Below, in pieces: positions 21,709-33,381 of a stretch of DNA of 64,000 nt. The stretch is from Cryptomeria japonica (Eukaryota > Streptophyta > Pinopsida > Cupressales > Cupressaceae). Below the pieces are notes generated by a model. That model ran no database searches. It was not told the DNA's origin and was given only the letters and a program-made list of their open reading frames with translations. A program made the translations under genes and the position numbers. The stretch covers positions 335,824,793 through 335,888,792 of the forward strand of contig NC_081408.1 of the NCBI RefSeq assembly GCF_030272615.1, given 5' to 3'. How positions within the stretch are numbered: the first letter of the stretch is position 1; each line of letters begins with the position of its first letter.

Positions 21709-24233
21709 GCTCCTTATGACAAAGACATATGTAATTTGACATTATGTATTCAGCCTGCGGGCCATACTTAGGACTGACAGTCCAATTTTGTACTCCGATA
21801 TTATTTTGATATATGATATGATATGCAACTATATGATGGGATGCAATGTGTTATGGCTTATGTTTACTTTCCATGTATGGATGGCTTATGCAATGTTTAT
21901 GTACCCTTGTGGGACATGTATGAATGTATTTTTATGTGTTTTTGACACATTTATAAGATGAAATGGATAAAATGCTTAATATAATGCAAATGTACTAATT
22001 AATGAATGCAGGATGTAGCTTATGTTTTTGGAGATCGGAGAACTAGACTGAACTGACTACCCAAACTGATGGAAGAAATGTTAGTAAGAAGAAACTAGAT
22101 AGAGGACAGTTAGAGATGAAGAAAAACTTACTTTCACCAATGCACAGAAGTAGGTGAGAACCTTTATTTGATATGGCAAAATGGATGCGGCGCAACATGG
22201 CAATGAAGGCCAAAGCGATAATGCAATCCCTTTGCATAAGACAAACACATCGCACACAAGGAATGAGTGAATCATCCTAGGGTGCATACATCAAGGGTCG
22301 AGGTATGTGCGGTGTTCACATAGTGAACGTACTTATCACAGACACCCAATGATATAGTTGCCCCAGTTTGTGACAAACATTCCACAAACAACAAACACAA
22401 CAAAAAACAAAAGGGACCATGAACCATCCCGGTCACTCTAAATCACTCAGTGACATCATCGAGTAACATAGGAATATGATCGAAGATAAATCAATAAATG
22501 ATAAGACTCGCTAATTCCAACAAGTCAAACAAACATCTTGATCTTCATTGTCAAAAGTTGAAAGTGTTGATAGGATGATCATGCTGCCTGGTTTCAGGGA
22601 ATGCAGTACCTCATCTAAGATAGGACACAGTCTAGTGTCGAGCATACCACACCCTATATAAGACTCATGATAGTAGTGACAAGATAGAATGATATTGATG
22701 TTAAGTGAATGATATGACAATTTTAATCAGTTCGAATGTCTGGTTTGATTGAAAAGTTCATCTGTTAACACATGATTTCAGTTAAAGCACAATGTTGTAA
22801 CATGTTATCTGTTTGTTGTTTACACAAATGTTTGATTGATTTGTCGTTGGATGTATGCTCAGTGATCTGTCTATGCACAAAGGGGATATTGTTGTTTTAT
22901 TTTGTAGGAATTTCGAGTCTTTTTTTTTTAAATTTTTTTGTTCATTTTTTTAAGGACTTTATTTGACTTTTTAGGGATTTTTTCAAGACATTATTTGATT
23001 TTTAGGGATTTTTTTCAGGACATTATTTGATTTTTAGGGATTTTTTCAAGACATTTTAGCTGAAAATGAACACATGATTTTTTGATGTTTTTGAATGTTT
23101 TCAGGATTTTTTTCAATTTTTTTGATTATTTCAAGACATTTTTCAATTTTTATGATTTTTTTAGGACATTTTTCAATTTTTATGATTATTTCAGGACATT
23201 TTTCAATTTTTATGATTATTTCAGGACATTTTTCAATTTTTATGATTTTTTTCAGGACATTTTGCAATTTTTATGATTTTGCCCCCAGTGTCTAGCAAGG
23301 CAAGGAATATGACAGGTGAATAAATAGGCTTTCTGAAATGTTGGTGGATAGAGGGAAGACAAAGGCCTTTTATCATGGAGACAATATGAATGCAATTTTC
23401 AAGGGCTCTTGCGTGATGGGACAAGAGACTGGATATGACAATGTAAAGCAGTGACATGGCATGAGGGACATGTCAAGAGGTTTTTTGAAAAACATGTTTT
23501 GCATTTCACGTCCTTATGTTAGATCAAGATCAAGGAATGAAAAAGAGCGTATGGATAGTGATAAGATATGGATAGGATAAGCAAGACCAAGAATGGATAA
23601 GGTACATGGACTAAAGGTCAGGGTTGGCTAGGGGATAGTGGCAGAAAGTTGCAATAAGCTAGGGAATATGGATGAAAGGTTGTAATAAGCAAATGGATTA
23701 AGACCAAAAGCTATGATGGACTAAAAGCTACAAACAAGATGCATGATGCTCATGAAGATCTTCATCCTTGTCAAGATCAAAGGTGCAAAAGAGAAATTGG
23801 ACATGAGGGACAATAGGATATGAAGGGTAATGATAGGGGTTTGATAGGATAATGGAACAATGAAGGACAAAAGGATATGATAAGATAAAACCTATTCCCA
23901 AGTACGGTATGTAAGAAGCTCATAGATTATGCATGATGCCTGTTTGCCAGGTTTTCATCACGGTACTTGCCCAAGGCACCTGTTTGCCAGGTTTTCACCA
24001 GTGGACAAATTATTTTTGCGTTATTTTTTTTTCTTTTGTCTCTTTTTTCACTTTTTTTTTTTTTTGACTTTTTCAATAGAAGATGGACACATGATAGGGG
24101 ATGGAAGAAGGACTCAAACATATTTTTGTTTGGACAGTAGCCTTGAAAAAAATGGACCATGACCTTTAAAAGTATGCTCAAAGACATTGGTAGGATAAGG
24201 ACATGGAAAAAGAGATGAAATTAAGCCAAGGAT
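21709..24233. other. Element B central non-coding spacer with tandem repeats
   Basis: No convincing coding sequence. It contains T-rich tandem repeats (22960-23285), a duplicated 'cctgtttgccaggttttca' phrase (23939 and 23979), and purine-rich sequence rich in GGATAAG/GACAAAAGG words up to 24230. Short ORFs of 60-86 residues here are compositional. Confidence 0.6.
22960..23285. repeat. 30/31-bp T-rich tandem repeats
   Basis: Two subarrays. Around 22960-23055 a unit of about 31 bp contains GACATTATTTGATTTTTAGG. From about 23110 to 23275 a 30-bp unit reads AGGACATTTTTCAATTTTTA plus TGATTATTTC with small variations, five copies. Because 30 is a multiple of 3, it gives artificial periodic peptides on both strands. 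Confidence 0.85.
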
Positions 24234-27020
24234 TTATGCAAAGGATGGAATCAAAGGGATCGAAGGATGGAAAATATGCATTAGATAATGGATAGGGTAT
24301 TGGAAGAATTTTGCTTGAGTGGATAGAAATGTTGGCAAGATTGACATTGGCACACACCTTGAGGGGTGATGAACTGATGGAGGAAAAATGTATTTTGGAT
24401 ATTGAGATTTTGACGAAGGAAAGGCTATGGATTTTGGGACATAAGGGCCCAAAACGGATGAAGAAGGTGGTGGAGAAATAGACTTGGAAGGTTTGGATGG
24501 AGGAATAGCAATTTTAGATGCCAATTTTGATGTTTCTTTAGGCTTTTGTGCTTCAAGTTGTGTAGGGATCCACATGGTTTTTGATTTTTCATGCTTTTGT
24601 GGTTCCTTGGAGTGCATCGCTTGCATAAGGGATTTAGGAACCCATATATATTTTGACTTTGCTTGATTTTTCTCAGTGGGCCTTTGTGGCCTTTTGGATA
24701 TTTCTTTTTCTTTATAGATCATATTGTTCTTTGTTTTGACATGTTGATTATATTGGACATGTTGATCCTTGAATACATGTGGATTGCTAGACTTATGACG
24801 TTTACACTTGGCATCCAAATTGCTTGGAGGGGGAAAGGAATGCATGGATGGATATGAATGAAGTGGAATTATTTTGGATTGATGAAATTTACTCAAGGAT
24901 GTGTGCCTTTGCTGACCTTGCATAGAGGACAAAGGGATATAAGGACCTAAGATGGATGGAAAGTATGATGGAGAAGGTGTATGTTTTGATTTTGATGGAG
25001 GGATACCAAAGTCTTGAGGAGTTTCACTGAGGCCATGGCCCTTAATATTTTCTTTAACATGAAGGGATGCTTGTTTATGAAGGTCTACTCCTTTGCCTTT
25101 ATGAATATCTTGACTTGTAGGATACTCTTTTCTTTGGGAAGAAGATGTGAGTCCATTATGAGGTGGATATGATATGAGAGAAATAATGAGATCTTGAAGT
25201 GGATTGGATTGCACCAAAGTGGAAGAACCCATTATGCATGTCAAGGGTTCATGAACATCTTGCACTGACATGTTAGAATCATGAGGGGGATTAGGATCAT
25301 GAGGGGGACTAGGATCTTGTAGTGGACATGGTTCAATGATAGGCTCTTCAAGAGATGGAATGGGATAAATAATGGGATCATCAAAAGAAAAGAGATCTTG
25401 GAGTGTATATTGAGCATTAAGACAAGGAGATGGAGGAAACAAAAGATCTTGTGGAGGATTTAAAGGAATAATTTGATCTTGACAAGGAGGAAGATCATTG
25501 GAATCCTCTTTAAAGGTGCTTTGCTCTTGACTTTTAATGGGATCATTGGAAAGGATGGAAAGGATATCTTGATCTTTCTTAGGAAGTGGAATGCCAATGG
25601 GATTTGAAAGGACATTTTTTTCATGAAATGGAAGGGGATCATTTGGGATTGGATGGACTGGGATATCTTGATCTTGCTCGGGGAATGGAGTGTCAATAGG
25701 ACTTTGGATAGTATGGACAAGAATAGGGGAATCATCGTGAGTGTCTGGAAACATGGGGTCCTGGTCAACAATTGGATGGGATGATAAGGTTTTGGGATCT
25801 TGATCTTGATATGTTTTAAGACACGTTTCTTCATGCTCTAAATTACCCTCTTGACATGGGGTTGGACTTTGGATATGCATGGGGAATTCTGACAAGGGAT
25901 CAATATTTTGGCATGAAGGAAATGCACTTTGAACATTTGTGATGGATTCTAGCAAGGAATCAATGCTTGAACATGAGGAAGAGGGACTTCGAATGGGGTC
26001 CTCTAAAATAGGTAATGGCAATAAAGTGCATGGTGGCATTGGGTCTTGTATTTCTGAAACATGACAAGGATGTGCATCATGAATTGGATTATCTTAGCAA
26101 TCAATTATGGATAGCCCTTGGATAATTGCATCCTTTGGTGTATTATTTGATGAGGACAATATGGAAGGTTCTTGTGAAACTTCTAAAGGTGTAGGGATAG
26201 ATGCCACAGGGGAGTCAATTTGTTTGTGGGGGGATGAGGCATTGCTAGACATAAGTGTATTAGTTTGATCTTCCTCAAAGAACTCACTTGGTAATTTCCT
26301 TAAGATCCTTGCAATAAAGCCACCTTTCTTTCGAGGTTTTAACATGGTTGTATCTAAAATTTGAACTTGTTTGGCAAGGAGTTGGTTCTGGTCTAATGTC
26401 ATATTTTGATATTGGACTTGGCTCAATTGTTCTGACATGTTTGAAACTTGGGTTGGTGTGTGCTACAACCTTTGTTTTTGAATTTTTGGTTGTGGTTGTT
26501 GACATTGATATTCCACCATTAGTTGAACCATTTGTGGACATTGTATAGTTGGTTGGACATATTGTTGAAATTGGACCATTGGTTGTATTGGTTGTATATG
26601 TTGAACAATTGGTTGAACCATTGGTTGTATTGGTTGAAAATCTGATTGATAGTAAACACCTTCTTGTTCTTGTTGTGGAGGCACATAATGTTGATATTGA
26701 TGTTGTCTCTTTTCTTGAAATTGTTTCATCATCTCTATTTGAGAGAGGAGAGCTGGTATGTCTAATCGTTCAAGTAGAAATCTTACATCAATTGGCTCAA
26801 TCTTTGGATTTCGATCTGTAAATTTTTGAAAATTTTTGGACATTTGTGATCTATTCTTCTCAATGTTCTTCACTCTTTGTTCCAATATCTCCTTTTCTTG
26901 AGCTAGTTTCTCCTCTAGTTTTTGTATTTGGAGACTTGTTTCATCATAAAAAGTTTGATCCAAGTTCTGAGACATGTAGAGATTGGATTGACATGATTGA
27001 TTTCTCAATTGTGATGACAT
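24234..27020 (-). pseudogene. Element B gag-linker-like ORF (two in-frame stops)
   Basis: One minus frame of about 929 codons starts at the ATG at 27020 (an in-frame TAA stands just upstream) and is broken only by TAG at 26463 and TAA near 26094. The N-terminus is Gln-rich with a coiled coil at about residues 31-60. A Gln/Pro/Met/Val repeat region follows (about 125-185), then a MLKPRKKGG motif (about 226) and a long Pro/Ser-rich region ending in a basic, Lys/Ser/Pro-rich part. The MLKP..KKGG, PVASIPTPLE..QEPSI, SSSNNTPKD and LEDPI..SSS segments align with the Gypsy-F ORF at 55543-56070, which continues into a protease. In B no protease follows. I read it as a Gag-to-protease linker kept without pol. 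No zinc knuckle seen. Confidence 0.72.
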
Positions 27021-29169
27021 GGCTTCTTAAGAAGGTTGAGACCTCATTTCAACAAACATGTCACTATGAAAATGCAATATTTTTGGAATTTTTTTTCAAG
27101 GATGATGTATGATATGCAACTAAATGCAAACTAAACAGATGAAAATGCAATCTATGGCAAGAATGCAACCTATGTTTTTGTTCTTTTTTCAAGATTTTGA
27201 TGAACTCATGAATGCAATTCTAAAAATGAGACCCTTAGGAAATTGAAATGATGTATAGACCTCAAAGGACAAAAGGACCAAGTGACAAAAGGACAAAATG
27301 ACCATGTCTCCCCTATATGCTTGGATACTAAGCTAGGTTTGACCAAATGACATTGATGACAAAAAGACAAAAGTTTGATAAGGTCTAGACTTCCTAACAA
27401 TAACTTAGGGTTTATCAAAGATTTGCATTACTCAAGTATGACAAAACCTAGTTTTGACACTATATGCAAAGGGAAAATTACTATGCAAATGACCCTAATA
27501 TGATATGATAATGACCTAAGCTTAATGAAGAGATCTAGGGTATGCAAATGTGACCTAATGTTATGAGGACAAGGATGCAAATGCAAATGTATGACAATGT
27601 CAACCTAAGACAAAACCTAAGGTTGAATTATGAAATGGTATTACTCTAATGCAAGAGGACACATGTAAATGGATGACCCTTATTGATATGCAAAGGAGTA
27701 TGACCTAGGTGAAACCTAACCTTGGTAGTTGACAATGACTTTGCAAAATGCAAACCTAGGATGAACCTAAATCTAAGTGACTTGAATGTTGAGATAGGAT
27801 TTTGAAAAATGTTTGACAACCATGTTTGAAGGTGTTTTGAACTTTGTTGAATGAAATACTCTTGTGTTTAACCTTTTTTTGAATCAATTTGTCTTGTTTT
27901 TGAAATGAGACACAACTCAACTTTTGACAAGCAAAGAAGACAAGATATTTTAACTTAGACTCAAGACAATCATGCTCATTCACACATTTCTTATGGTAGG
28001 TAAGGACAGTAGGTACTTGAGAGGTAGACTCGTTATGAGATTCAAGGAGAATACATAGATGCTTGACCCCACGGGCTCCCCTCCATGGCACTCACTTCTC
28101 AGGGCAGCCAAGCATCAGTCCCCATAAAAATCTCCCCATTGCAAACTTAGTATCTCTTCCAAGTATCCGAACTCCTCCTTCTCAAGCAACTAGAAGGATT
28201 TTGGCCTCTAAATACAAGGTGTTTAATAAGGATTTCTATTAAGCGTTACTCCTTGGTGTCACGCAAGCATGATTGAGACACATGGCCCACCAAGATACCA
28301 AACAAATGTAGTCATGAAAGCATGATTTAGACAATGAGGTCCTACTTAGATGCTGATATGAGAAAGAGTCCAAGGGTCATCACTTCCCAAGTAACTACAA
28401 TTCCCACGTAACCCTTCCTTCAAAGCTTTCGCCCATCAGGTATTTATTTATAGTGAGTTAGAATGCCAAGGTACTCTAGCTATGCTCACTTTGGGTCATT
28501 CCCTTCTCACGATTGTCACTTGCTTGCAAAAGAAAGAAAATGGTCGGGAAGGTAGGCCCTCTAAAGGTAACAAACAATACAAAACATGAGAATGGTATCG
28601 AAGATCTAGATTTCTAATCACCCTAAGAAGGATGCGAGCATACTCTCCTACCCTAATGTCAAACTCAACAAGAAAAGTGAACACATGTTCATTCCATCCT
28701 ACTTAGCAAACATACTGGGTGCCTAATTATGAATCACAAACACAAAGTTTGGTTGGAATATAAGGCAACCTGCAAAATCACTAAGTTAGAAGTTTGATTT
28801 GTTTGGTCTTTGACTAGCGAACCTGCATAAGATTTGTTAGTAGTTTCATTCTTAGTCTTTGTCACACATAATGCCAAGGTTTTGCATAGAGAATCAGTAC
28901 CAAAGAAGACCAGAATACAAGAAACAGAATGAAAATGAAAAAAAAAAAAAAAATTTAATTTACACAGGCGCAGAATGCCTCAACACGGGCGCAAAACCCA
29001 TCAAGATGCACCTATGTACCTTACATAAGTGCAGAATGCCTCAACACAGGCGCAAAAGCCACCCACACAGGCGCAGAAGTGCCCACAAAGCTCTGAGTTG
29101 CCCTATTTCTTGAGTTTTTCACCTGCAAACAACTCAAAAGGCACTCAAAACATGGTTAAATGGTTAGTT
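27021..29169 (-). other. Element B 5' leader, non-coding
   Basis: About 2.1 kb between the PBS and the ORF start. Short frames only. Rich in ATGACC/AAACCTA words (27230-27780). Near 28970-29080 it holds five variants of ACACAGGCGCAG within 120 bp, next to the PBS, a position where packaging or dimerisation signals occur in LTR elements. Confidence 0.55.
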
Positions 29170-29185
29170 CACATTGGGTTCGCCA
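29170..29185 (-). promoter_or_regulatory. Element B primer-binding site
   Basis: The minus strand reads TGGCGAACCCAATGTG five bases inside the LTR edge at 29191. TGG plus complementarity to a tRNA 3' end is expected at this place. The sequence implies a tRNA with discriminator G and acceptor strand TGGGTTC. I cannot name the tRNA with certainty. It is not the initiator-Met site used by the other minus-strand elements here. Confidence 0.7.
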
Positions 29186-29190
29186 ATTAA

Positions 29191-30640
29191 TGTAGATAGG
29201 AATCTGGAATTCATCAAAGCAAATAGACATTTAAACTAGCTCAATCACGAAAACTCAATTGCAATGATAAGAAAACCTACAAACATTCAATAGAGATATG
29301 AAAATAAAACATTCAATTTAAATGCAAACCATCACAAATGCGAATGTCTCCTCCATGATTCTCCATTGTCCTTCTTTCTCCTTCAAATTGATTTGTTTTG
29401 TGGATCTCACCTACAAGTGCATAAGCATAATATGAAAGCAAGATTGACAAGATGGTAGCATAAGAATACTAGAAGTGTGATTGATTCGGGGATCCTTTGA
29501 TTGAAGAAATTCATCCAATTTATAGACAAATTGGAGAAATGACAAGATTAGCATGAAGAGATTTGAAAGGAAAATTCAAATCAAGAATGACAAATATGAC
29601 AAATTATGACAAAATTGACACTTTCTATGCAAGATTGATTGATTGACAAATTATCACAAAATTGACAAGGTTGCTATGCAAAATTGATTGATTGACAAAT
29701 TATGACAAATTTGCTATGTCATTCCCATGAAATTAGGAGAAATATTAGAAAAATAGGAGAAAATAGAAAATTAGATGAATTAGAAATTAGGAAATTAGAA
29801 AATTAGGTAAATTAATTAATAATTTTTCATTCATTAATTAATTCACAAAAAGAGGGAGGAATTAGTTAGCCAATTAAATAAATATTTAATTGTGACAAGA
29901 AGACTTAGGATAAATAAATAAATTATTTAACCTAGAGGGAAAATGACAAACAAGGTTAAATGAATAAATCATAAAACCCTAGAAGATGAATTAGAAATGC
30001 AAGGATGACAATTAGGTCTTGACAAAAGATCATTGATGTCGATTCGATCATGATTCTGATTAACAAAGGACCAATGCTAACAAACGATTTGATTAATAAA
30101 TGTGGCAATTGATGAGGAACAATGAATAATTGATCCAAATTGACATGATTGAGAAGGACGACGATCGATGACAAATTGATCACAAAATGACAAGACTGAA
30201 AATGACAACGATTGATGACAAATCGATCACAAAATGATGAGATTGAAAATGACAACGATCGATGACAAATAGATCGCCAAATGACAAGATTGAAAATGAC
30301 AACGATCGATGACAAATCAATCACAAGATGAGAAGATTGAAAAGAGGACAAAACCCTAATTAGGATTGACGATGTCCAAAATGATGAAAAAATGAACATG
30401 CAAATTGATACGATAGGATAAGATCAACCAAAATCATGACTGAAGATTATTATCGACAAGACCAAATTCGAAAGCGAGACAAATGAAGAATGCAGAAGAA
30501 GGACTCGATGCTCGCAAATGATAAAGACCAAGTGTGCAACATAGAAGAAATGTTAATGCGATGCAAAAACCCTAAAATAAGACAATGCGCCAATGTTAAA
30601 GTATGACTCCGCAAGCGTTGACCATTTTTAGATGTCTACA
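29191..30640 (-). repeat. Element B right (5') LTR
   Basis: A 1450-bp near-copy of 17582-19030, with the same 47-bp tandem array at about 30160-30345 and the same TATA-like site near 29518-29532 (minus). The frame at 29956-30399 is the tandem repeat. The few differences from the left LTR suggest a fairly recent insertion compared with element D. Confidence 0.92.
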
Positions 30641-31886
30641 ACAAGATTTCTAAAAATGGAGAGTGGGTGATTACCTCACTAAGCTTCAATCTCTACCCTA
30701 AGAAGGCTTCTCTCACTCCTTCCAACCTCTTGGATAGAGTGAGGGACTCCCATTGGTTGGTCTTCCCTAGGTCTTACACACTCCCTAACCAAGGCACCTA
30801 AAGAAGAGGATTGAAATGGGGAAAAGGAATTACACCTATCAAGGAGGTTATCTAACCAAGGATGGCACTCCTATAGATGGAATTCATCCATCTTGGGAAA
30901 ACCACTTTTTTGGGTGGTTAAACAAGCCCTAAGGGAAAGACACATGGCCAAATTTGGCCCTCACCCATAGGTACCCCATGAGGCCTAATAAAAATGCTCT
31001 AAAATAGACTCTAGGAGTTGATTTAACCCTTAGAAAGTCCACCTTAATTTAACCTACGGGTCAACTCTGAGTTGACCCTCCTTGTGGCTCACTATCCTAG
31101 GTTTCTTGTTACCTTCAAGGATAATTAGGAGATATAATAATTAAACAAAAATAAAACTCTCCAAAAAGTGACATGACAATTGCCAACACAACATACAACA
31201 TATGTGTCAAGTGACACTACAAAATAATTCCACATCACAAATACACACATGGAAATTGTCCCTTGAATGATTTAGACAAATTTAATGAATATAATTTACA
31301 CACATGCAAACAATTACATTTATGAATAAAATATGATACATATGGGGTGTTGTCTCTTCAAATAGACAACCCTTAGTTTTATGAACGTACATAGGCCTAG
31401 GCTTGATTCTCCATAATATTTCCATGGTAACATGGATAATTTCCTACGCATGTCAATTTAAACATTAGTACTTTCCAATAGCCTCATATAATATAAAACA
31501 CATAATTAAGAATACAATTCAATCATTCTACATAGAATTGACATTATACCATACAATTTGCCACATATCAAAGAAATTCACATAAGCAATTCATCATAAC
31601 CCTCATAATTTAATCCATTCATAAGATATGCAACATATTTCTAGCATCATACTAAAGTCCTGCAAATCAAATAATGACATACATCATCTCAATGTTACCC
31701 TATTCTAGGATCATACAAAATTCTATATCCACAAAGCATAGAAATGAAGCATCCATATATCAATGTTATCAAATTCATGGGATCTTATAAAGTTCTATAT
31801 CCATAATGCATAAAAATAAAGCATCCATAATAGTTCCAACATGAAAATCATAGAGAAGCTAGGATGGGTCAGGGTAGGGCCTCACA
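30641..31886 (-). repeat. Gypsy-A right (5') LTR, second part
   Basis: Begins with the duplicated ACAAG and continues collinear with 8287-9528 of the left LTR, ending GGGCCTCACA at 31886. Followed by TTAAC, the TSD of Gypsy-A, and then Copia-1 coding sequence. Confidence 0.92.
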
Positions 31887-31891
31887 TTAAC

Positions 31892-33324
31892 GATTTTGCA
31901 TTTTCCATCCTTGAACTGTAATTGAAATCCTTTAACCACTATTTGTCCTACACTCAAAAGATTATGCCTTATACCTTAAACATAATAAACATTTTCAGTA
32001 TTGTTCTTACAATCCAATGCTATAGTTCCTTTTCCATTGATCATACATGCTTTGTCATCTGCAAATCTAACTAGACCACCAGCAAATTCTTGGAAAGGTA
32101 AAAACTTCCCTTTATCTCTAGTCATATGATGTGAACAAACACTGTCAATTACCCATTCATCCTTGTCTTCAATTTTAGTGGCAATTGCCTTCTCTTTAGG
32201 TACATTCTCTTCTAGTGTCAGAACATCTTCCTTGATAGCCAAGAACACTCATTCCTTCCCATTGCCAGAACCACTAGCAGAGTCTTTTGTCGATTCATCA
32301 CCAAAATCAGTAATGCCTTTCTCATCCGCTATGTAGCATGATTTGTCTTTTTTTTTCCTATACTGTTCTAATATCTAGGGTTAGGCTTGAAAGATCTTTT
32401 AACCCTTTTCTCAAATCTTGAATTCCTTTTAGGATATCTAGATGCAAAATGACCAATCTTATTACATGCAAAACTTTTAAAAGGTGTCTTTCCTTCATAC
32501 TTACTTCCTACCAGTCCTTTAGGTATTCTTCTAGCAAATAGGGTTTCAAGTTACTAAAATTCTTCATCTTCTCTCTTTATATCATCCAATTAGTTTGCAT
32601 ATAGAGATTTCTAATCTTTCTTACCAGTTGATGATGTAGATGGATGAAAATTAGGTTTAGACTTCACAACTCCAAAAGGTCTGAATTATTCAAGCTCAAA
32701 AGTAGATAATTTCCCAACCAGGGTATCTTTGTTGTTAGATTTATTGGGAATTGTTGTCAACTCATTAATAGCAATAGCCTTCATCTTGTAAGCTAGTGGT
32801 AGGGGTCTCAGAACTTTAGAAACAATTTTATCTTCAGTCAGAGTTCTACCACAACATTGAATTCCCATAACAATCTCATTTACCCTTTCCATGAATGCAG
32901 TAATACTTTCATCTTCTTCCATCTTCAGGTTTTTATATCTCACCTAACAACCATCAATTTTAGAAATCTTCCTTATGGGGTCACCTTCATTAAGAGTCTT
33001 GAACTTATCCCATATACCCTTTCCAAATGATTTGTCAGTCAATCCCATTATTTGCTAATTAGAAAGTGCACACAAGAGGGCTTCTCTTGCACTAACATCA
33101 TTCTCAAGATCCTTATCCTAGTTTTCCGAATGAGGATTTCTAGATGCTGGATTATGAGGTGTAACACCATTCTATGTGATCTCCCATATTTCCTTACCAA
33201 GACATCTTAGATGAGTCTGCATCTGAATCTTCCATACTATGTAATTTGTTCCATCAAGCCTAGGAATATCTCTCTGAAATATAGCTCTAGATGAACTGGA
33301 TGAACTTGAATTGTTAGTTTCCAT
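31892..33324 (-). pseudogene. Copia-1 gag and protease (pseudogene)
   Basis: The ATG at 33324 starts a Ser-rich N-terminus, then a LDGTNYIVWKIQMQ segment and a VRYKNLKMEEDESI..FMERVNEI segment typical of Copia Gag (UBN2-type). A zinc knuckle follows near 32460 (CNKIGHFASRYPKR, with its last Cys changed to Tyr and its first lost). The protease reads EWVIDSVCSHHMT, where functional elements read DSGCSHHMT, so the catalytic Gly of DSG is Val. Frames shift between gag and protease, and stops are frequent (for example near 33120, 33060 and 32685). The C-terminal end runs into TTAAC, the target site of Gypsy-A, and resumes at 5063. Confidence 0.85.
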
Positions 33325-33367
33325 AGGATCTTCCTCAAGAGGTTAAGCTTTCTACAAAGAGGACCAA

Positions 33368-33379
33368 TGCTCTTATACC
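33368..33379 (-). promoter_or_regulatory. Copia-1 primer-binding site
   Basis: The minus strand reads TGGTATAAGAGC, one base different from the initiator tRNA-Met complement TGGTATCAGAGC, just inside the 5' LTR. Confidence 0.85.
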
Positions 33380-33381
33380 AA

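Larger units (their letters stand above)
17582..30640 (-). mobile_element. Element B, pol-less Tat-like LTR element with antisense PMD ORF
   Basis: LTRs 17582-19030 (1449 bp) and 29191-30640 (1450 bp) are nearly identical. The flanks are GCAAG (17577-17581) and ACAAG (30641-30645), and the empty site is preserved in the left Gypsy-A LTR near 8286. The PBS at 29170-29185 and PPT at 19031-19045 set the element on the minus strand. Its 10.2-kb interior holds a gag-linker ORF (27020-24234, minus) and, in opposite orientation near the 3' LTR, a PMD ORF (19886 to about 21700, plus). I see no protease, RT, RNase H or integrase. Sense gag with an antisense extra ORF near the 3' LTR is known from the Tat lineage of Ty3/Gypsy. 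B looks like a non-autonomous relative. Confidence 0.88.
5064..31886 (-). mobile_element. Gypsy-A, minus-strand chromovirus-type Ty3/Gypsy element with about 4.4-kb LTRs
   Basis: Both ends are defined. The left LTR is 5064-9528 and the right LTR is 14436-17581 continued at 30641-31886, with identical flanking TTAAC (5059-5063, 31887-31891). On the minus strand the LTR runs TGTGAGGCCC...GGGCATGACA. The left copy has two changes at that end. The interior is only about 4.9 kb: an initiator-Met PBS, gag with a CCHC knuckle, protease, RT, RNase H, integrase, a chromodomain-like tail and a PPT. The order PR-RT-RH-IN plus the C-terminal tail is that of plant chromoviruses (Tekay/Del-like is my inference). 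Without element B it is about 13.75 kb. All coding parts carry stops. Confidence 0.92.

Noticed and set aside
23046-23295. Periodic Lys/Ile or Phe/Asp peptides on either strand
   Set aside because: The 30-bp T-rich tandem repeat is a multiple of three and so yields artificial repeat peptides.
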